This document shows, piece after piece, positions 55,634 through 64,000 of a stretch of 64,000 nucleotides of DNA (the first letter of the stretch is position 1; each line of letters starts with the position of its first letter). The translations under genes and the position numbers were made by a program. The DNA lies in assembly GCF_022179545.1 (NCBI RefSeq), contig NZ_AP025518.1:4464001-4528000 (forward strand), read 5' to 3'. Below the pieces are notes generated by a model. It saw nothing but the letters and a program-made list of their open reading frames with translations, ran no database searches and was not told the DNA's origin. The DNA comes from Mycolicibacterium fortuitum subsp. fortuitum (GTDB lineage: Bacteria; Actinomycetota; Actinomycetes; Mycobacteriales; Mycobacteriaceae).

Positions 55634-56261
55634 GCACCCGGGCCGCGAGTATCCCGGCGCCTGCGCCTCGGATCCGGGGCAACATGGCCGCGCGATTACC
55701 CAGCACCGAGATCAATTCGGCCGCCTTGCCCTCGACCAGCTGATCACCGTCGCCGTGGAACCAATCCGCGTCGGTCGCGATCAGCCGCAACCCGCGGCTG
55801 TTGCGGTAGGCCGGCACGAAAGGATTGGGAAAGCTGACCTGAGCGTTCAGTACGGCGACGAGGACGTCGGTCGGTATTCGCGGTTCGATGCCCAGGGCAT
55901 ACAGGATGTCGAGCTCGTGGGTGACATGGTCACCGATCAGGAGCCGGGCCGGAAAGTACCGACCGATACCGGTCGGACGGTGCATGAGCTCACGGAGTTG
56001 TGCCAACAGCCGGGCGGGACTGCCCGCGGCAGCGTATGCCCGAGCGAGGGCCGTGTTGGCGGCGTCGAATCCTCGCCCGCGGTACATGTGGGCGACCAGG
56101 GAGCCCATGCCGCAGCTGTAGCCGACCACCAGGTGGGCGAGCACCTCGTGGTTCGTCCACTCCGAGCACAGACTGGGCGCTGCCCAGTCGCTCGCACTCA
56201 ATGTCTCGGCGACCGACGTGAATCGAGCGTCGTTGGTCTGCAGCAAGTTACGCGAGGACAC
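55611..56261 (-). CDS. DinB/MDMPI-fold protein (maleylpyruvate isomerase family)
   Basis: A 216-residue four-helix protein. The metal-site pattern appears as NHEVLAHLVVGY and GDHVTHELDILYALG. The N-terminus WAAPSLCSEWTNHEVLAHLV matches the mycothiol-dependent isomerase/DinB group common in actinobacteria. The exact reaction is unknown; mycothiol-linked detoxification is a fair guess. The start is GTG, overlapping the hydrolase stop by 14 bases, so the two are co-transcribed. Confidence 0.8.
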   Translation of the reverse strand: MSSRNLLQTNDARFTSVAETLSASDWAAPSLCSEWTNHEVLAHLVVGYSCGMGSLVAHMYRGRGFDAANTALARAYAAAGSPARLLAQLRELMHRPTGIGRYFPARLLIGDHVTHELDILYALGIEPRIPTDVLVAVLNAQVSFPNPFVPAYRNSRGLRLIATDADWFHGDGDQLVEGKAAELISVLGNRAAMLPRIRGAGAGILAARVLSRRTAG

Positions 56262-56943
56262 GGAGAGACTCCGTCAGGAAGGCGGTTTGATCGGCCAGGA
56301 CCCGGTCCACCAACGGTGGATGGTAGATCGCGAAGTGGTCGGAATCGTAGTGTCTGGCAACACCTTGCGGTGCACGTGTGGCCACCAGCTCGGCGTACTT
56401 GGGGTCCATCAGATTTTCCCGGTCGCACACGCACACCAGCAGCGGTGCCGAAATCCGCCGCGCATGGCGCAACCCGGACGCCAGCACCACCCCCGCCATG
56501 TCTGCTGCGGCGATCCGGTTGTCGAAGCTGCAGCCCGGCGGAACCGTCGAATACCAGCCGGACTCCGCGCCGGGCACGGTAACCATGGCTCTACTGCCGG
56601 GCGGTCCGACGATCGGGACGTAGTGCCGAGCGCCCCGCCGCAGTGCGCGCAGGCGGTTCAGCGCAGCGTGCAGGTCACGGCACTGTCCTGGTATCGAAAA
56701 GCGCTGTCGTGGAGCACCTTCGGATGCACCCGTATGGAGGTAGTCGAAGGCCAAGGTGGCGATTCCCGACGCGGCGAAGTGCTGTTCGTACTGCGCCAGC
56801 ATCATCTCGTGCGTGGCCCCGAGACCGTGCGCGAGTACCAGGGCCGGGTGCGGCCCCGGGCCGTCGGGCAGGGTGAGCCATGCCGCGCAGCGCTGCGCGG
56901 CCGAGACGAAATCCGAGCGGGTGGTGGGGATGGTGGCGGCCAT
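56248..56943 (-). CDS. Alpha/beta-hydrolase-like protein lacking the nucleophile region
   Basis: A 231-residue protein with the start of an alpha/beta hydrolase (ALVLAHGLGATHEMMLAQYE, then IATLAFDYLHTGAS) and its end, including D174 (VCDRENLMD) and H203 (DSDHFAIYHPP), the Asp and His of the triad. The segment that should hold the nucleophile elbow GxSxG between residues about 100 and 105 is missing; NRLRALRRG runs directly into ARHYVPIVGPPG. Full-length relatives are roughly 60-70 residues longer in my memory. The frame is intact, so this is an in-frame deletion; the protein may be inactive. Confidence 0.7.
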   Translation of the reverse strand: MAATIPTTRSDFVSAAQRCAAWLTLPDGPGPHPALVLAHGLGATHEMMLAQYEQHFAASGIATLAFDYLHTGASEGAPRQRFSIPGQCRDLHAALNRLRALRRGARHYVPIVGPPGSRAMVTVPGAESGWYSTVPPGCSFDNRIAAADMAGVVLASGLRHARRISAPLLVCVCDRENLMDPKYAELVATRAPQGVARHYDSDHFAIYHPPLVDRVLADQTAFLTESLRVLA

Positions 56944-56959
56944 CGAGAAACTCCCTCAT

Positions 56960-57006
56960 AAGTACGGTGTACGTATGAGCTAGACTGCGATACGTACGCC
57001 GTACTT
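56960..57006. promoter_or_regulatory. Near-perfect 16-bp inverted repeat, likely TetR operator
   Basis: The arms 56960-56975 and 56991-57006 match as inverted repeats in 15 of 16 positions around a 15-base spacer. Each arm also contains a small palindrome GTAC-GGT/GCC-type-GTAC, so it may be two operator copies. It fills the space between the hydrolase gene and the divergent TetR gene (start 57022). Confidence 0.75.
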
Positions 57007-57021
57007 GTCAAGGGGAGCATC

Positions 57022-57648
57022 ATGCGCGCGCGCTTCACGGTCGATGAGATCGCCTCGGCCGCACTGAGAATCGTCGACGACTCCGGTCCCACTGCGCTGA
57101 GCATGCGGGCGCTTGCGGCCGCACTGGGCACCGGGCCCATGACGATGTACAACTACGTCGCTGACAAGGAGGCGCTGGAGGAGCTCGTCGTCGGTGCAGT
57201 GGTCGCCGAAATCACCGTGCCGGAAGCTACTGATGACTGGAAGCAGGACGTACACGCGATTGCGACGGCGATGTGGCTCGGCGTGCGGGCGCATCCGGCC
57301 GCACTCCCACTCGTACTCACCCGCCGGATGGCTTCGGCGACAGGCTTCGCCATCGCCGATGCGCTGATTGCCGCGCTGGGGCGGGCCGGCCTGTCCGATG
57401 CCCACCGCCTGTCGGCATTCCACGCGGTGCTCGGCCTGGTGGTCGGATCCGCCCAGGCAGACCTCGCCGGCCCCTTGACCGGTGAGGCACCCGAGGCTGC
57501 AGCTCAGATCGGCTCGGTCGCCGGCACCGAGTACCCGAACATCGAGGCGCTGTCCCGCGTGGCGGCAACGACCTCAGTCGCCGATGACTTCGACGGCGGG
57601 TTACGGATGTTGATCGACGGTATCGCGCTGCGCAGCCGCGAACGCTAA
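57022..57648 (+). CDS. TetR-family transcriptional regulator
   Basis: A 208-residue regulator. The N-terminal helix-turn-helix is at residues 25-50 ([20 protein letters not shown]). The C-terminal domain resembles the TetR_C group of tetracycline-type repressors. The ATG has AGGGGAG six bases upstream. It is divergent from the hydrolase/DinB pair and likely represses them and itself. The stop overlaps that of the convergent Rrf2 gene. Confidence 0.87.
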   Translation: MRARFTVDEIASAALRIVDDSGPTALSMRALAAALGTGPMTMYNYVADKEALEELVVGAVVAEITVPEATDDWKQDVHAIATAMWLGVRAHPAALPLVLTRRMASATGFAIADALIAALGRAGLSDAHRLSAFHAVLGLVVGSAQADLAGPLTGEAPEAAAQIGSVAGTEYPNIEALSRVAATTSVADDFDGGLRMLIDGIALRSRER

Positions 57649-58115
57649 CGGTGACCGCGCTGGTGTTCCTGATCGCGGTACGCGTCGGCCAGCGTGTCGA
57701 CGTGATCGGGCAACGCGCCGGCCGCCACGTCAGCCAGGCTGGTCTCCTCCAGGACAGAGCGCATACTGGCCCGCAGCGCGCGCCACACGTCGGTCAGCGC
57801 GGCCGTCGGACCGGAGTACGGCAGATCCCCCAGCCCGATGTCGCGCACGCTGGCCAGCGGTCCGTCGATACAGCGCAACACGTCGGCAATGCTGATCTCG
57901 TCGGCCGGCCGCGCCAGTTCGTAGCCACCGTCACGGCCCCGATGGCTGCGGACCAGGCGGTCGGTGCGCAAGGCGGTGAGAATGTCGACGAGGAACTGCG
58001 CCGGAATGCCCTGCGCCTTGGCCAGGTCGTCGGTCTTGACCAGCTCGCCGTCACCGACCGTCGCGAGCTGCACCATGGCTCGGACGGCATACTCCGCCTT
58101 CGCCGACATCCGCAT
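57645..58115 (-). CDS. Rrf2-family transcriptional regulator (Rv1287 type)
   Basis: A 156-residue winged-helix regulator. N-terminus [19 protein letters not shown], recognition region [16 protein letters not shown], and [19 protein letters not shown] are conserved. Only one cysteine is present, so it lacks the three-cysteine iron-sulfur site of IscR and is closer to CymR, a cysteine/sulfur regulator. Its position near the cys operon, as in M. tuberculosis, suggests control of sulfate assimilation. I start at the ATG at 58115; upstream residues are not conserved. Confidence 0.87.
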   Translation of the reverse strand: MRMSAKAEYAVRAMVQLATVGDGELVKTDDLAKAQGIPAQFLVDILTALRTDRLVRSHRGRDGGYELARPADEISIADVLRCIDGPLASVRDIGLGDLPYSGPTAALTDVWRALRASMRSVLEETSLADVAAGALPDHVDTLADAYRDQEHQRGHR

Positions 58116-58324
58116 GCTCTCAGATTGTGCCAGCTCACCCAACGCCGGCACCGACGCGGGAAGCGGTGTCGCCGGTGCGGCCGGTAATCGAACCCCTCAC
58201 CACGTCCGTCGGCCACCGTTTGCCGTATGCAATGCTGTCCCGGACCGAGGGATGGTTCTGGAGGGACGGCAACGGTGGTAATCGTCAAAGACACAACGCC
58301 GACAACCGGATTGAGCCGGGCGGC

Positions 58325-59362
58325 GTGAGCCGTCGGCCGTCCTGGCGACGCTTGACGGTCAGCCTCGGCCTGGCCCTCGTCACCGCGGTGTTGAGCGGTT
58401 GCCACGCCACCCCGCCCGACCGCACCGCGGATGTGGCCCGGCTTGCGCGGCTGCTCGGCGCGATGCCCGGCGTGCAGACCGTCAATCACACTGTGACGAA
58501 CCGGCCGGCCCAGGGGCTCGTTCGGTTCGCCATCGACATCGAGATCGCAGACGACATCACCGAGGACCAACTCGCCGCGGTGGTATCCCGTTATCTGCAA
58601 GACCTCACAATGGTCAACTACACCGGTTATCACACCGAGCTCGCAGCCCACCACGGCTGGAACGTATTCGCGATCGACGACGGCCGCTTGCCGATCGAGA
58701 ACGCTCGACAGATCCTCTCCCAGGCTCGCGACTGGGTCGCGATGCGTCGCGAATTCCCCACTGCCACAGTGCGGTTACGTGCCACGGTGAGCCACCCCAA
58801 TGGCCGGTCCACGTTGCAGGAATGGGGGCATTCCGACGTGGGATCGATCCGGCTGGCCGATGCCGCCGATTATCGGGACGTGGCCGCAGTGGTCACCACC
58901 ATGTCCGGGAAGTTCCCCGGGCTGGCCAGCCTGACCTGGACGGTCAGCGCGGGCGATGACCACCCTGCCGAGATCAAGAGCGTGCGCCGCTTCCCGAACA
59001 CCCGCGAACTCGACGTCTGGAGTCAGCTCAACGCCGATCAGACGATCCCGCACATCGACAAGCTGACGATCAACGGCCGCGTGCAATCACCGGTATGGCT
59101 CGCGGAGCAGACCCGCTCCCATGACCCGGCCGACGCGGTCGCCCTCGCACACAGGCATCTGCCCTTGGTCGCCACGCTTGCCGCGCCGACGCTGTACACC
59201 GCCAGCGATCAGATACAGGGCCACATCACGGGTAACGGCCTGGCCACGGGCGCCATTGCCATCACCGTCGGCGGGTGCACGGCGCGCGATCTGCTTGTCT
59301 ACCAACCGCCGGCCGCCGAACAGGCGCTGATGAACACCTACGAGACCTGCAAGCACCCCTAA
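58325..59362 (+). CDS. Putative lipoprotein of unknown function
   Basis: A 345-residue protein with an arginine-rich start, a hydrophobic stretch and lipobox LSGC (C26). The mature domain shows two similar parts with LLGAMPGVQTVNHTV and DVAAVVTTMSGKFPGLASLT, pointing to a repeated alpha/beta fold. I do not recognise the family. I chose the GTG at 58325, which gives a proper lipoprotein signal; an earlier in-frame start would bury it. Confidence 0.7.
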   Translation: MSRRPSWRRLTVSLGLALVTAVLSGCHATPPDRTADVARLARLLGAMPGVQTVNHTVTNRPAQGLVRFAIDIEIADDITEDQLAAVVSRYLQDLTMVNYTGYHTELAAHHGWNVFAIDDGRLPIENARQILSQARDWVAMRREFPTATVRLRATVSHPNGRSTLQEWGHSDVGSIRLADAADYRDVAAVVTTMSGKFPGLASLTWTVSAGDDHPAEIKSVRRFPNTRELDVWSQLNADQTIPHIDKLTINGRVQSPVWLAEQTRSHDPADAVALAHRHLPLVATLAAPTLYTASDQIQGHITGNGLATGAIAITVGGCTARDLLVYQPPAAEQALMNTYETCKHP

Positions 59363-59369
59363 CGGCCTG

Positions 59370-59966
59370 CTAGTCCGGGATCCCCGCCACATCCGGCACC
59401 ACGACGGCGAACAGATCCGACATCGCGGCCAGGCTCGCCGACTGCATATCCGCCGCGGGCACCGGCGCGCCGTCCGGACCGGCCAGGGTGCGGGTGGCGG
59501 TGGCGGCGGCCACCACGGTCGGGGCATAGCCGAGATTGAAGGCGCCGCGTGCGGTGGAGTTGACGCACATGTGCGTCATGAATCCGGCCAGCACCAGGTT
59601 CGACGCGTTGTGGCCCTTGAGCCGATCGTCGAGGTCGGTCTGGACGAACGAGTTGGGGAACTGCTTGACCACCACCGGTTCTCCCTCGCGCGGGGCCACC
59701 GAGGCCACGATGGCACCGCTCTCCCCCTCGATGTCATACAGCGAGCCCGGACCGTCGGAGTGCTGGATGTGGATGATCGGGATGCCCGCACTGCGGGCCC
59801 GGTCGAGGAGTTCGGCCGTCTGCTCCAGTGCCGCCTGCACCCCTTCGAGCTCCATGATCCCCTGGGTGTAGGTGTTCTGGCAGTCGATCAGGACCAGGGT
59901 GGAATCGGCGAGGCGGGCCGGTGCGGCCGGCAGGCTGGCCAGTTCGCGCAGCGTGGGGCGGGTCAT
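59370..59966 (-). CDS. Isochorismatase-like cysteine hydrolase
   Basis: A 198-residue protein with the catalytic triad D28 (VLIDCQNTY), K101 (VVKQFPNSF) and C134 (THMCVNSTARG). This triad is that of nicotinamidases and related amidases. The substrate is uncertain; the general cysteine-hydrolase group is more likely than a true nicotinamidase, as the nicotinamidase metal site is not clear. Convergent with the lipoprotein gene, 7 bases apart. Confidence 0.88.
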   Translation of the reverse strand: MTRPTLRELASLPAAPARLADSTLVLIDCQNTYTQGIMELEGVQAALEQTAELLDRARSAGIPIIHIQHSDGPGSLYDIEGESGAIVASVAPREGEPVVVKQFPNSFVQTDLDDRLKGHNASNLVLAGFMTHMCVNSTARGAFNLGYAPTVVAAATATRTLAGPDGAPVPAADMQSASLAAMSDLFAVVVPDVAGIPD

Positions 59967-60080
59967 CTTGGTGAGCGTAGTGGCCCGCCACCGCCTTTAG
60001 GCCGCATTCGTGGCACCACGGGATTGGTCGAGAGGCAAGATCACGCTGGTCATGGCCGCCGGCCCCCGCCGGCGTACCGA

Positions 60081-60824
60081 CTACCCCGCCGTGACGGCCA
60101 GCACCCGTTCGGCCAGCTCGGGCCGGCACACGATCAGATCCGGCAGCGTGGGGTCGGCCGAGTTGTAGACCAACGGCGAGCCATCGATACGCGAGGTGTG
60201 CAGGCCTGCCGCGCGGGCCACTGCGACCGGCGCAGCCGAATCCCACTCGTACTGACCACCCGCGTGCACGTACACATCGGCGACTCCGCGGACCACTGCA
60301 GCGACCTTGGCTCCGGCCGAACCCATCTCGACCAGTGTCCCGTCGAGCGCCTCACGCACGGCCAGCGCGACCGCGGGCGGCCGGGTGCGTGACACCACGA
60401 CCCGCGGCGGGCCGTCGAAGGGCCGCGGTGCGGCCACCTCGGGAGTGGACAGGGTGGTGTTCTGCGCGGGCAACGCGACCGCGCCGGCCACCAGTTCGCC
60501 CGCACTCCACAGGGCCACGTGCACGGCCCAGTCGTCGCGACCCAGTTCGGAGAACTCGCGGGTGCCGTCGAGCGGGTCGACGATCCACACCCGCTCGGCA
60601 CTGAGCCGAGCCGGATCGGCTCGCTCATCGGCCGTTGCCTCCTCCGACAGGACCGAATCACCGGGAACCAACTTGGCGAGCTCGGCCATCAGGAAGTCGT
60701 GGGACTGCTTGTCCCCGGCTGCCTTTCGCTCGGCAGCCGAGGCGTCGGCGAAGTCGGCACGGACGTCGAGCAGCAGATCCCCGGCCCTGGTTGCCAGCCG
60801 GGCCGCCAGTTCGTGATCGTTCAC
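60081..60824 (-). CDS. cysQ: 3'(2'),5'-bisphosphate nucleotidase (CysQ)
   Basis: A 247-residue lithium-sensitive phosphatase of the inositol-monophosphatase fold. It removes phosphate from PAP or PAPS and prevents their build-up. Metal motifs are SEEATADE, WIVDPLDGTREF and YEWDSAAPVAVA. The GTG start overlaps the cysNC stop by four bases, so it is the third gene of the sulfate-activation operon. Confidence 0.92.
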   Translation of the reverse strand: MNDHELAARLATRAGDLLLDVRADFADASAAERKAAGDKQSHDFLMAELAKLVPGDSVLSEEATADERADPARLSAERVWIVDPLDGTREFSELGRDDWAVHVALWSAGELVAGAVALPAQNTTLSTPEVAAPRPFDGPPRVVVSRTRPPAVALAVREALDGTLVEMGSAGAKVAAVVRGVADVYVHAGGQYEWDSAAPVAVARAAGLHTSRIDGSPLVYNSADPTLPDLIVCRPELAERVLAVTAG

Positions 60825-62665
60825 GACGGCAACCCCAGCAGCTCGATCACCATGTCGGCCAACTCATCTGTGCTGTGGTCGGGAGTGAGCCGCAGATCCG
60901 GGTTCTTCGGCCGCTGGTACGGGCTGTCGATACCGGTGAAGTGGGTGATCTCACCAGCGCGGGCCTTGGCGTACAGGCCCTTGGGATCGCGGCGTTCGCA
61001 GTCCTCCAACGGGGTGTCGCAGAACACCTCGTAGAAATCGAGACCCGCATCCGTGGCAACCTTGCGGGCCAGCGCGCGGTGCTCCTCGAGCGGGCTGATC
61101 GCGGGCACCAGCACCACCTGGCCGGAGTCGGCCAGAATGGCTGCGATGTGGGCCAGCCGGCGCTGGTTCTCGGCCCGGTCGGCCATCGAGAAGCCCAGGT
61201 CCGCGTTGAGCCCGTGGCGCAGGTTGTCTCCGTCGAGAACGTATGCCGGAACACCCTTTTCAAGCAGCTTCTGCTCGACGAGCATGGCCACCGAGGACTT
61301 GCCCGATCCGGACAGACCGGTGAACCACACGGTCCGGCCCTTCGACAGCCGGTCCTCGGCGGTGCACAGCGACTCATGCCGAACGGTGTTGGGGCTCGCG
61401 GTGTCGTTGCGGGTCTCGCGCAGCACCATGCCCGCGCCGACGGTGCCGTTGGTGTTGGGGTCGATCAGGATGAACGATCCGGTGGCAGCATTGCGGCTGT
61501 ACTCGTCGAGCAACAGCGGCGCCTGGGTGCGCAGCGAAACACGGCCCAGCTCATTGAGCTTCAGGGCTGTCGCAGACTTGTCGCGGTGCAGGGTGTTGAC
61601 GTCCAGCCGGTAGTCCAGCCCGGTCACCTTGGCCCTGGTGGTGCGGGTGGTGTGCTTGATCAGGTATTCGCGGCCGGGCTCCAGCGACGATCCGTCGGCC
61701 ATCCAGCACACCGTGGCGTCGAACTCCTGAGTGACCCGCGGCTGGTTGTTGGGCCTGGCGATCATGTCGCCACGCGAGATGTCGATGTCGTCGGAGAGGC
61801 TGATCGACACCGCCATCGGCGGAAAGGCCTCGTCGACAATGCCGCTGGGGCCGTCGATCTGCGTGATGCGCGTGGGCTTTCCGGCCGGCAGCACGATGAC
61901 GTCGTCGCCGGGGCGCAGCACACCACTGGCGACCGTGCCTGCATAGCTGCGGTGGTCTGCGTGCTCGTGGGTCTGCGGCCGGATCACGTACTGCACCGGG
62001 AAACGGACATCGACCAGGTTGCGGTCACCGGCGATGTAGACGTCTTCGAGGTGACTCAGCAGCGACGGGCCCTCGTACCAGGGCGTGATATCGGATTTGG
62101 TCACCACGTTGTCGCCGTTGAGCGCCGACATCGGGATGGTGGTGACGTCGTGCACGTCCAACCGTGCGGCGAACGCATGGAACTCGTCGCGGATGGCCTC
62201 GAAACGTTCCTGGTCCCAGTCGATCAGGTCCATCTTGTTCACGGCCAGCACGATGTGCTGGATACCCAGCAGCGAGGCCAGGAAGGCGTGGCGACGCGAC
62301 TGCTCGAGCAGTCCGTGGCGCGCGTCGACCAGCACGATGACCAGCTGCGCGGTGGAGGCTCCGGTCACCATGTTGCGGGTGTACTGGATGTGGCCCGGGG
62401 TGTCGGCGATGATGAATTTCCGCTTGGCCGTGGCGAAGTAGCGGTAGGCGACATCGATGGTGATGCCCTGCTCGCGCTCGGCGCGCAGGCCGTCGGTGAC
62501 CAGCGCCAGGTCGGTGTAGTCGTTGCCGCGTTCCTTCGAGGTGCGCTCGACGGCGGCCAGCTGATCCTCCATGACCGCCTTGGAGTCGTACAGCAGCCGG
62601 CCGATCAGGGTGGACTTACCGTCGTCGACGGATCCCGCGGTAGCGATTCTCAACAGTGTCGACAT
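60821..62665 (-). CDS. cysNC: Bifunctional sulfate adenylyltransferase subunit 1 and APS kinase
   Basis: A 614-residue fusion. Residues 1-430 are an EF-Tu-like GTPase (GSVDDGKSTLIGRLL, DTPGHIQY, NKMDLIDWD) that drives APS formation with CysD. Residues from about 440 are APS kinase (WFTGLSGSGKSSVA, then YVLDGDNLRHGLN) that makes PAPS. Both sets of motifs are complete. The start ATG overlaps the cysD stop (TGATG). Confidence 0.95.
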   Translation of the reverse strand: MSTLLRIATAGSVDDGKSTLIGRLLYDSKAVMEDQLAAVERTSKERGNDYTDLALVTDGLRAEREQGITIDVAYRYFATAKRKFIIADTPGHIQYTRNMVTGASTAQLVIVLVDARHGLLEQSRRHAFLASLLGIQHIVLAVNKMDLIDWDQERFEAIRDEFHAFAARLDVHDVTTIPMSALNGDNVVTKSDITPWYEGPSLLSHLEDVYIAGDRNLVDVRFPVQYVIRPQTHEHADHRSYAGTVASGVLRPGDDVIVLPAGKPTRITQIDGPSGIVDEAFPPMAVSISLSDDIDISRGDMIARPNNQPRVTQEFDATVCWMADGSSLEPGREYLIKHTTRTTRAKVTGLDYRLDVNTLHRDKSATALKLNELGRVSLRTQAPLLLDEYSRNAATGSFILIDPNTNGTVGAGMVLRETRNDTASPNTVRHESLCTAEDRLSKGRTVWFTGLSGSGKSSVAMLVEQKLLEKGVPAYVLDGDNLRHGLNADLGFSMADRAENQRRLAHIAAILADSGQVVLVPAISPLEEHRALARKVATDAGLDFYEVFCDTPLEDCERRDPKGLYAKARAGEITHFTGIDSPYQRPKNPDLRLTPDHSTDELADMVIELLGLPS

Positions 62666-63603
62666 CAGAAATACCCCTCGCGCTTGCGGTCTTCCATCCC
62701 GGCCTCAGAGATCCGGTCATCGGCGCGGGTGGCGCCGCGTTCGGTGAGCCGGGACACCGCGGTCTCGGCGATCACCTCGGAAACCGTTGCGGCCGTTGAC
62801 TCGACGCATCCGGTGCAGGTGACGTCGCCGACCGTACGGAAACGGACGGTCTTCTCGATCACCGGCTCGTCCTTGCGGGGTTGCATGTACTTGTGCACCG
62901 CGAGCAGCATGCCGTCGCGCTCGAACACCTTGCGCTGGTGCGCGTAGTAGATGGACGGCAGTTTGATCTTCTCGGCGCCGATGTAGGACCAGATGTCGAA
63001 CTCGGTCCAGTTGGAGATGGGGAAGGCACGGATGTGCTCGCCCTTGTGGTGGCGGCCGTTGTACAGGTTCCACAGTTCGGGGCGCTGAGCCTTGGGATCC
63101 CACTGGCCGAACTCGTCGCGGAAGGAGAACACGCGCTCCTTGGCGCGGGCCTTCTCCTCGTCGCGGCGCGCACCGCCGAAGGCGGCGTCGAACTTGTTCT
63201 CCCGGATGCCGCGCAGCAGGGTGACGGTCTGGATCGGGTTACGCGACGGGATGGTCTCCACGACGCGGCCGGCGTCAATGTCGTCCTGCACCTTCGCGAC
63301 GACCAGCCGTGCCCCATACTGCTCGACGAGTTCGTCGCGGGCCTGGTAGACCTCGTCGAAGTTGTGGCCGGTGTCGACGTGCATGACCGGGAACGGCAGC
63401 CGGCCGGGCGCGAACGCCTTGACGGCCAGGTGCAGCATGACGATCGAGTCCTTGCCCCCGGAGAACAGCAGCACGGGCTTCTCGAACTCGGCGGCGACCT
63501 CGCGGATGATGTGGATGGCCTCGGCCTCCAGCGACCGCAGGTGGCTCAGCTCGTAATGGCCGGCCCGGCCGGACTGCTGATCGGTTTTCTGTGCGGCGGT
63601 CAT
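62665..63603 (-). CDS. cysD: Sulfate adenylyltransferase subunit 2
   Basis: A 312-residue PP-loop ATPase that forms adenosine 5'-phosphosulfate from ATP and sulfate. The PP-loop is LLFSGGKDSIVMLHLA. The family segments FDAAFGGARRDEEKARAKER and ISNWTEFDIWSYI are present. The ATG at 63603 is preferred to a GTG one codon upstream because GGGGA is then properly spaced. First gene of the cys operon. Confidence 0.95.
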   Translation of the reverse strand: MTAAQKTDQQSGRAGHYELSHLRSLEAEAIHIIREVAAEFEKPVLLFSGGKDSIVMLHLAVKAFAPGRLPFPVMHVDTGHNFDEVYQARDELVEQYGARLVVAKVQDDIDAGRVVETIPSRNPIQTVTLLRGIRENKFDAAFGGARRDEEKARAKERVFSFRDEFGQWDPKAQRPELWNLYNGRHHKGEHIRAFPISNWTEFDIWSYIGAEKIKLPSIYYAHQRKVFERDGMLLAVHKYMQPRKDEPVIEKTVRFRTVGDVTCTGCVESTAATVSEVIAETAVSRLTERGATRADDRISEAGMEDRKREGYF

Positions 63604-63628
63604 CACTTCCCCATTAAGTTGGTAGGAA

Positions 63629-63655
63629 TGGCCAGAATTGCAAGCATGGCCAGGA
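63629..63655. promoter_or_regulatory. Direct repeat upstream of the cysD operon
   Basis: The sequence ATGGCCAG-AA occurs twice, with TGGCCA cores at 63629-63634 and 63647-63652, 18 bases apart. It lies about 25-50 bases upstream of the cysD start, in the likely promoter zone. It may be a regulator site, possibly for the Rrf2/CymR-like protein. Confidence 0.4.
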
Positions 63656-63696
63656 ATCTAGCCGCCCTGTCGCCACGGTGTCAATGGCGGCCACCG

Positions 63697-64000
63697 TCAG
63701 GCCCGATGGCCGCTGACGTGGGCGCCGGCCTGCCGCGGCAGCCGCACCGTGGCGACCACGGTCAGTGCCAGCAAAGCCCCCAGCACCAGGTAGGTCGCCG
63801 AATACGAGCTGAATTGGCTGAGCAGCAGAGCTGCCACCGCGACGCCGAGGCCGGCCGCCAGCTCCTGCACGGAGGCGTTGAGCGTGTTGGCATGGGTCAA
63901 GCGCTCCCCGTCGACGTCGGAGAAGGCCAGGCTGTTGTAGGCGGTGAAGCCGACCGACCGCAACGCCCCGCTCAGGTAAAGGACAACAGTGATCACCGCG
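63697..64000 (-). CDS. MFS transporter, C-terminal part (partial)
   Basis: About 100 residues of the C-terminal end of a membrane transporter that continues past the right edge. Visible are three hydrophobic segments and the typical YNSLAFSDVDGERLTHANTL loop, then a final helix (YLVLGALLALTVVATVRL). This pattern is that of drug-type (DHA2-like) MFS proteins. The substrate cannot be told from this part. It is on the same strand as cysD, 93 bases upstream. Confidence 0.75.
   Translation of the reverse strand, partial: AVITVVLYLSGALRSVGFTAYNSLAFSDVDGERLTHANTLNASVQELAAGLGVAVAALLLSQFSSYSATYLVLGALLALTVVATVRLPRQAGAHVSGHRA

Noticed and set aside
60635..62947. 770-codon open frame opposite cysNC
   Set aside because: Antisense shadow of a complete bifunctional enzyme with intact motifs; rich in V, G, R and Q with no domain.

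Overview
This window comes from a rapidly growing mycobacterium (Mycolicibacterium type). The DNA is GC-rich. The gene order from base 1 to about 41.3 kb, and again from 57.6 kb to the end, matches from memory the Mycobacterium tuberculosis segment Rv1326c to Rv1285 read in reverse. The 16S rRNA has the short helix 18 of rapid growers, and its variable regions look to me like the M. fortuitum group. That species-level reading is from memory and was not checked by a search.

Bases 1-9254 hold the end of glgB, a thioredoxin-fold/TPR protein, a DUF3817 membrane protein, a thiolase, methylmalonyl-CoA epimerase, the mismatch endonuclease NucS with a small partner gene, a membrane adenylate cyclase, a glutaminase with a STAS tail, and the alkylation-repair pair alkA-ogt. 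Bases 9260-15063 are a complete rRNA operon on the minus strand (5S, 23S and 16S, reading left to right). It has two hairpins at its 3' end, a 16S processing stalk, and three evenly built tandem promoters downstream of murA. After murA, a cobalamin adenosyltransferase and a DUF2550 protein lies the whole F1Fo ATP synthase operon (atpI to atpC, minus strand), with the mycobacterial b-delta fusion.

Bases 25.6-41.2 kb are a dense minus-strand run. It contains wecA, threonylcarbamoyl-AMP synthase, prmC-prfA, rpmE, an acyl-CoA synthetase with a divergent TetR regulator, rho (own promoter and long leader), and argS-lysA-hom-thrC-thrB, which overlap by 4 bases at three of four junctions. A tRNA-Arg(CCG) at 41.23 kb marks the end of this conserved block.

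Bases 41.3-57.6 kb are the accessory part. It holds a lipoprotein, an acyl-CoA dehydrogenase-GntR operon with a perfect palindromic operator, and an organosulfur-uptake operon (flavin monooxygenase, binding protein, permease, ATPase). It also holds a small secreted protein made of 11-residue KW repeats and an F420/flavin oxidoreductase. Further on are two VOC proteins, a two-component system with a DUF4097-like partner, nitronate monooxygenase, a GNAT, a DinB-fold protein, and an alpha/beta hydrolase that appears to lack its nucleophile elbow. The hydrolase stands divergent to a TetR gene across a long near-perfect operator. The right end returns to conserved genes: an Rrf2 regulator, a lipoprotein, an isochorismatase-like hydrolase, and the sulfate-activation operon cysD-cysNC-cysQ, followed by the end of an MFS transporter.

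I see no CRISPR array, insertion sequence, integrase or prophage. The window is mostly housekeeping. The most unusual items are the 11-residue repeat protein, the hydrolase with a missing core, and several clear but unassigned operators.
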